Source of the DNA: Myxococcales bacterium
Lineage (GTDB): Bacteria; Myxococcota; Bradymonadia; REDH01
DNA: 7,057 bases
Direction of reading: 5' to 3'
Assembly: GCA_018970625.1 (NCBI GenBank)
Contig: JAGWVZ010000188.1
Location: forward strand, 1 to 7,057
Shown: one piece after another, positions 4,469 to 7,057 of the stretch
Layout of the letters: each line of letters begins with the position of its first letter
How positions within the stretch are numbered: position 1 is the stretch's first letter
Position numbers and translations under genes: made by a program
Notes under the pieces: model-generated
Told to the model about the DNA's origin: nothing
Databases searched by the model: none
What the model saw: the letters and a program-made list of their open reading frames with translations, nothing else

Positions 4469-7057
4469 TCAGGGGTCCATGATGGAACGGCACCGCGCGA
4501 TGCCGACGGCGTCCTGCAGCCCGGTGAATTGCGCCAGCGCCATGGAGGTGGCGCGAACGGTGACCGGGTACCACGCGTAGTCCACACGATTGGTCGCCAC
4601 CCACAGCAGGTTCTCGGCGAACAACAGTCGGCAGAACCCCATTTTGCGGATGTTCTCGTCGAGCACCGCCAGCTGCTCCATGACGTGCTCAGGCGTGAGC
4701 GAGTCATCGCAGCCCAGTAACAGGGCGTGTGCCTCCTGAGAGGATGGCGCCCGCATGACCCGTGAGAGCGGTTCCAGCACCTGCCGGCAAAGCAGCTCGC
4801 GCTCTTCTTCAGATGCGATGCGGACCACGTGGCTGGCCACCGCGAGCCGAACGCGGTTAAGGCAGCTGTCAGAGGCGCCGTCGGGCTTGTCGAGCAGCGC
4901 TCGCAGAATGTCGATGCGCTGCCAGTTGCTGCGCATCAGCTCGACCTTGCCGAGCCCCATGCGGCAAACGGCCCGCAGACCATGGTCGAGCGACTCTTCT
5001 GCCGCCTGTTCCGCGTCCGAAAAAAGACGGTTGGCGCGCGCCCAGCTGCGGGACTCGAAGTAGATTTGTCCGAGCTCATTGAGGGCATCGGCGCGCATGT
5101 GGGGCGCCCGCGAGCGGACAAACCGCCTGAGGGCCTGCTCGGCCAGCTCGAGCGCGTCGCCGAGTCGTCCCGTGTGTCGCAGCGCCCGCGCCAGACTGAG
5201 CTCGAGCTCACCGCGCTCGCGCTCATCGACGCGCCGACCGGTGATGCGGGTTCGCTGAAGGGACGCCTGATACAGCTGCGTTGCCTGCACAAACTGCTGT
5301 CGCTCGTGCGCGATATCGGCCATGAGTCGCTCGGCCTGCCAGCCTTCGGTTGCGATGCCGTCACTCGAGACAGGGCGATTGTTGCCGGGGTTCATTTGCC
5401 GAATGACTTCGGTCGCCAGTCGGTGCGCGGTGTCGATGTCGCCGCTGCGAAAGGCTGCTCGGGCCAACCCGATGGCGTCAATGGCGTCGGCGCGGGCGAC
5501 AGGGATGTCGCCTCGTCCCAGGGGCTTTATCTGCACGACGCGGCCCGAGATGGTGGCCGACGCAGAGGTCAGCGGCTGCCCCGACGCATGGGTGCAGTCG
5601 GGAGGCGGCGCGAGCACAAAGAGAATGGGCGTCGAGCCACTGGGCGAATGCAACAGGTCCTCAATAAACCGCTGCGTGTCTCCGTCGGCCGATGCTCCCT
5701 CGCACCAGATGATCAGAGGTCGGTCTTCGGCGAGTCGTCGCAGCAGCAGGAGCAGCTGTGTGCGAACGGCCTCGGTCGGCTGCGGCGGCGTGCCAGCCAC
5801 GTGGCCCTCGAGACGCGAGTGGCTCACGATCCACGTGGCCAGCTGCTGGTTCTGTTGCGGTTCGCTGAAGCCCAGCGCGGCCAGTTTGGTGACGAGCTGC
5901 TCATTGAGCCACTCTTCGGGGTAGCCAAAGAGGCGAAAGCGCGCGGCGAGTCCGAAGGCAAAGCCGTCCGTCGCGACCGCAGAGACGTGGTGGGTGACGC
6001 GGATGGCGCTGGCGATGCCAAACTCGTCGCCGGTCTGCGCGAGCCAGCGTGCGAGCGCGGTGGCGCCGTTGTCGGGCCGGAACTCCAGCACAATGGCTTC
6101 GGGTGTGCCCGTGGCCCAGACGCGCTGCATGGCGCTCCACATGCTGCGCCGGTCGTTCGCGGTGTCGATCGGCACCGGCAGCATGAGGTCGCGTACCCGG
6201 GTGTTCGCCGACAGCACGCCCGGAAACTCGGCGAGCTCGGACGGCGTGGGCGGATCGGATGGTGGCTCGGGCACCAGCGCGCGATACACCACCGCCCTGC
6301 CTGCGCGGTGTCGCTGCACGCCGGCGGGTACCAGCTGCAGGGTGGCGGCCGTGTCGACGGTTGACCACGCGTCCAGCGGGGTGTGGCTCACCTGCGCGCC
6401 GGAGACAGGGGTAGGCACGCGAAACGGCAGCTCGGCAGGTGGGCTCGGTGTCAGCTTGTTGGCGGTCACGCGGGCGAACTTCTGCGTCACCTGGTCGTCG
6501 GCGACGCTGCGCACAGGGTGACCATTGCCGGTGACGAGACGGTTGAGCTCGGTGAGCGCGTCAATGGCATGCGGAAACCGTTCGGCCGGCTGCTTCTGGG
6601 TCATGCGCTGCACCCAGCGCTCGAACGCGTCGGGCACCTCAAACTGTGGGTCGAGCGGGGGCAGCCGGCTGCGACGATGATGATGCGCCAGCTGCATATA
6701 CGTCGTTCCGGGCCAGGGCAGGCGTCCGCACGCGAGCTCCCACGCGATAATGCCCAGCGAGTAAAGGTCGGTCTGCGGCCCGTAGGCGATCCAGTCCTGA
6801 TCCACCTGCTCGGGTGCCATGTAGGCGGGTGTGCCCACCACGCGCTCGCCGGTCCAGAACACAAAGCGGCCTCGGCTGAGGTTGTAGGCCGGCGCGATGT
6901 GCGCGATGCCGAAGTCGGCCAGACGCACCTCGTCGGCGAGTCGCTCCTTCGTCGGAAACAGCATGTTCTCGGGTTTGACGTCGCGGTGAATGATGCCGCG
7001 CGCATGGGCGTGCGCCAGCCCGCGCAGCACCGCGCGCAGCAGCGACAACAGCTCGGG
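4469..7057 (-). CDS. Hanks-type Ser/Thr protein kinase with degenerate NTPase-like region and TPR-like C-terminus (5' end outside window)
   Basis: The gene reads leftward. The frame stays open to the window edge (Pro-Glu-Leu before a TTG at 7048), so this is the 862-residue C-terminal part and the true start and kinase N-lobe are missing. The kinase C-lobe is intact: catalytic loop HRDVKPEN (6965-6988), DFG (6908-6916), GTPAYMAPE ending at 6809, the DLYSLGIIAWELACGRLPW helix, and an Arg in PAERF. It should therefore be an active RD kinase that phosphorylates Ser/Thr. A Pro-rich linker follows, then an AAA_16/STAND-like region without usable nucleotide-binding motifs, then helical TPR-like repeats, which in this architecture serve protein contacts. 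I see no obvious membrane segment in the visible part, so a cytoplasmic protein is likely. The substrate is unknown. Base composition resembles the nuo genes, with no sign of transfer. It converges on nuoN with a 23-base gap, and a functional link is not indicated. Confidence 0.92.
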   Translation of the reverse strand, partial: PELLSLLRAVLRGLAHAHARGIIHRDVKPENMLFPTKERLADEVRLADFGIAHIAPAYNLSRGRFVFWTGERVVGTPAYMAPEQVDQDWIAYGPQTDLYSLGIIAWELACGRLPWPGTTYMQLAHHHRRSRLPPLDPQFEVPDAFERWVQRMTQKQPAERFPHAIDALTELNRLVTGNGHPVRSVADDQVTQKFARVTANKLTPSPPAELPFRVPTPVSGAQVSHTPLDAWSTVDTAATLQLVPAGVQRHRAGRAVVYRALVPEPPSDPPTPSELAEFPGVLSANTRVRDLMLPVPIDTANDRRSMWSAMQRVWATGTPEAIVLEFRPDNGATALARWLAQTGDEFGIASAIRVTHHVSAVATDGFAFGLAARFRLFGYPEEWLNEQLVTKLAALGFSEPQQNQQLATWIVSHSRLEGHVAGTPPQPTEAVRTQLLLLLRRLAEDRPLIIWCEGASADGDTQRFIEDLLHSPSGSTPILFVLAPPPDCTHASGQPLTSASATISGRVVQIKPLGRGDIPVARADAIDAIGLARAAFRSGDIDTAHRLATEVIRQMNPGNNRPVSSDGIATEGWQAERLMADIAHERQQFVQATQLYQASLQRTRITGRRVDERERGELELSLARALRHTGRLGDALELAEQALRRFVRSRAPHMRADALNELGQIYFESRSWARANRLFSDAEQAAEESLDHGLRAVCRMGLGKVELMRSNWQRIDILRALLDKPDGASDSCLNRVRLAVASHVVRIASEEERELLCRQVLEPLSRVMRAPSSQEAHALLLGCDDSLTPEHVMEQLAVLDENIRKMGFCRLLFAENLLWVATNRVDYAWYPVTVRATSMALAQFTGLQDAVGIARCRSIMDP
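4934..5464 (-). other. TPR-like helical repeat region
   Basis: About four or five pairs of helices with tetratricopeptide-type spacing can be seen: ARAAFRSGDIDTAHRLATEV, ERQQFVQATQLYQASL, LARALRHTGRLGDALELAEQ, and ALNELGQIYFESRSWARANRLF followed by CRMGLGKVELMRSNW. Small and aromatic residues stand at the expected TPR positions. Such repeats usually form a protein-binding superhelix. The last 150 or so residues are also helical but do not fit the TPR pattern clearly. Confidence 0.7.
5504..6196 (-). other. Degenerate AAA_16/STAND-like NTPase region
   Basis: The order of elements resembles the ATPase module seen in kinase-ATPase-TPR regulators. A helix with SMWSAMQRVWATGTPE precedes a beta strand (AIVLEF), a loop, a helix (ALARWLAQ), a long helical part, a second strand after RRLAEDRP (LIIWCE), a helix (DTQRFIEDLL) and a third strand (ILFVLAPP) like a sensor-1 strand. 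The nucleotide-binding residues are not there: the P-loop position reads RPDNGATA, with no GKS/GKT, and the Walker B position reads LIIWCEG, without the Asp. The identification rests on pattern and placement, so it is an inference. If right, this is a structural or binding remnant and not an ATPase. Confidence 0.55.
6539..7057 (-). other. Protein kinase catalytic domain, C-lobe
   Basis: Hanks subdomains VIB to XI can be read in order: HRDVKPEN, LADFGIAH, GTPAYMAPEQ, DLYSLGIIAWE and AERF. The Arg before the catalytic Asp marks an RD kinase, usually activated by phosphorylation in the activation loop. From DFG to APE the segment is 36 residues and contains Ser and Thr residues that could be autophosphorylated. 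The glycine-rich loop and the ATP-anchoring Lys lie beyond the window, so activity cannot be fully judged. Confidence 0.93.

Noticed and set aside
5900..6200. Frameshift or sequencing error as the cause of the missing P-loop
   Set aside because: The flanking strand and helix are both in the same frame, and no GxGKS/T-like sequence appears in the neighbouring reverse frames.
4829..6364. Long open frame (511 codons) on the plus strand opposite the kinase
   Set aside because: The opposite strand encodes recognisable TPR-like and NTPase-like segments. The plus-strand product is Arg/Gly/Ala-rich without any recognisable motif, which is the usual shadow of GC-rich codon bias.
7046..7048. TTG at 7048 as the true start of the kinase gene
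   Set aside because: Translation from there would begin a few residues before HRDVKPEN and lack the whole kinase N-lobe; the frame remains open to the window edge.
6539..7057. Possible pseudokinase
   Set aside because: The HRD Asp, the Asn of KPEN, the DFG Asp and the APE Glu are all present in the visible half.
1..7057. New defence, mobile or CRISPR-type system
   Set aside because: The window is filled by three complex I genes and one kinase gene. There are no spacer-repeat arrays, transposase or integrase motifs, or terminal repeats.

Overview
This is a GC-rich, fully bacterial window with almost no non-coding DNA. It suggests an aerobic, respiring Gram-negative-type bacterium with a 14-subunit complex I. 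A large serine/threonine kinase fused to a STAND/AAA_16-like region and TPR-like helices is the kind of protein common in Gemmatimonadota, Acidobacteriota and Myxococcota. My best guess is Gemmatimonadota, but this rests on general resemblance only and no marker gene is present to settle it.

Left part, plus strand (1-4445): the distal end of a nuo operon in the canonical order nuoL (C-terminal half only, cut by the window edge), nuoM (complete) and nuoN (complete). These three proteins are the antiporter-like, proton-pumping membrane-arm subunits of NADH:quinone oxidoreductase. The charged residues on the proton path that fall inside the window are all present. nuoM follows nuoL after a short gap with its own ribosome binding site. 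nuoN overlaps the nuoM stop codon by one base (TGATG) and has a perfect AGGAGG site inside the nuoM 3' end, so the two are probably translationally coupled. Compared with my recollection of the E. coli subunits, NuoM has a long His/Asp/Glu-rich C-terminal tail encoded by a 15-base tandem repeat and a longer loop after the TM12 glutamate, and NuoN has an insertion of about 33 residues before the TM7 lysine.

Boundary (4446-4468): only 23 bases separate the stop codons of nuoN and the convergent kinase gene. A perfect inverted repeat at 4441-4456 overlaps the nuoN stop.

Right part, minus strand (4469-7057): the 3' 862 codons of a large kinase gene whose 5' end lies beyond the window. It encodes the catalytic half of a Hanks-type Ser/Thr kinase with intact HRD, DFG and APE motifs, a Pro-rich linker, an NTPase-like region, and a C-terminal helical TPR-like region. 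The most notable point is that the NTPase-like region appears to be dead. The places where the P-loop and Walker B motif should stand are recognisable but have lost the key residues, and the lid/winged-helix segment that usually precedes the TPRs is almost absent. Nothing suggests that the kinase works with complex I; the two units simply converge.

I found no RNA gene, mobile element, CRISPR array, attachment site or obvious new defence system.
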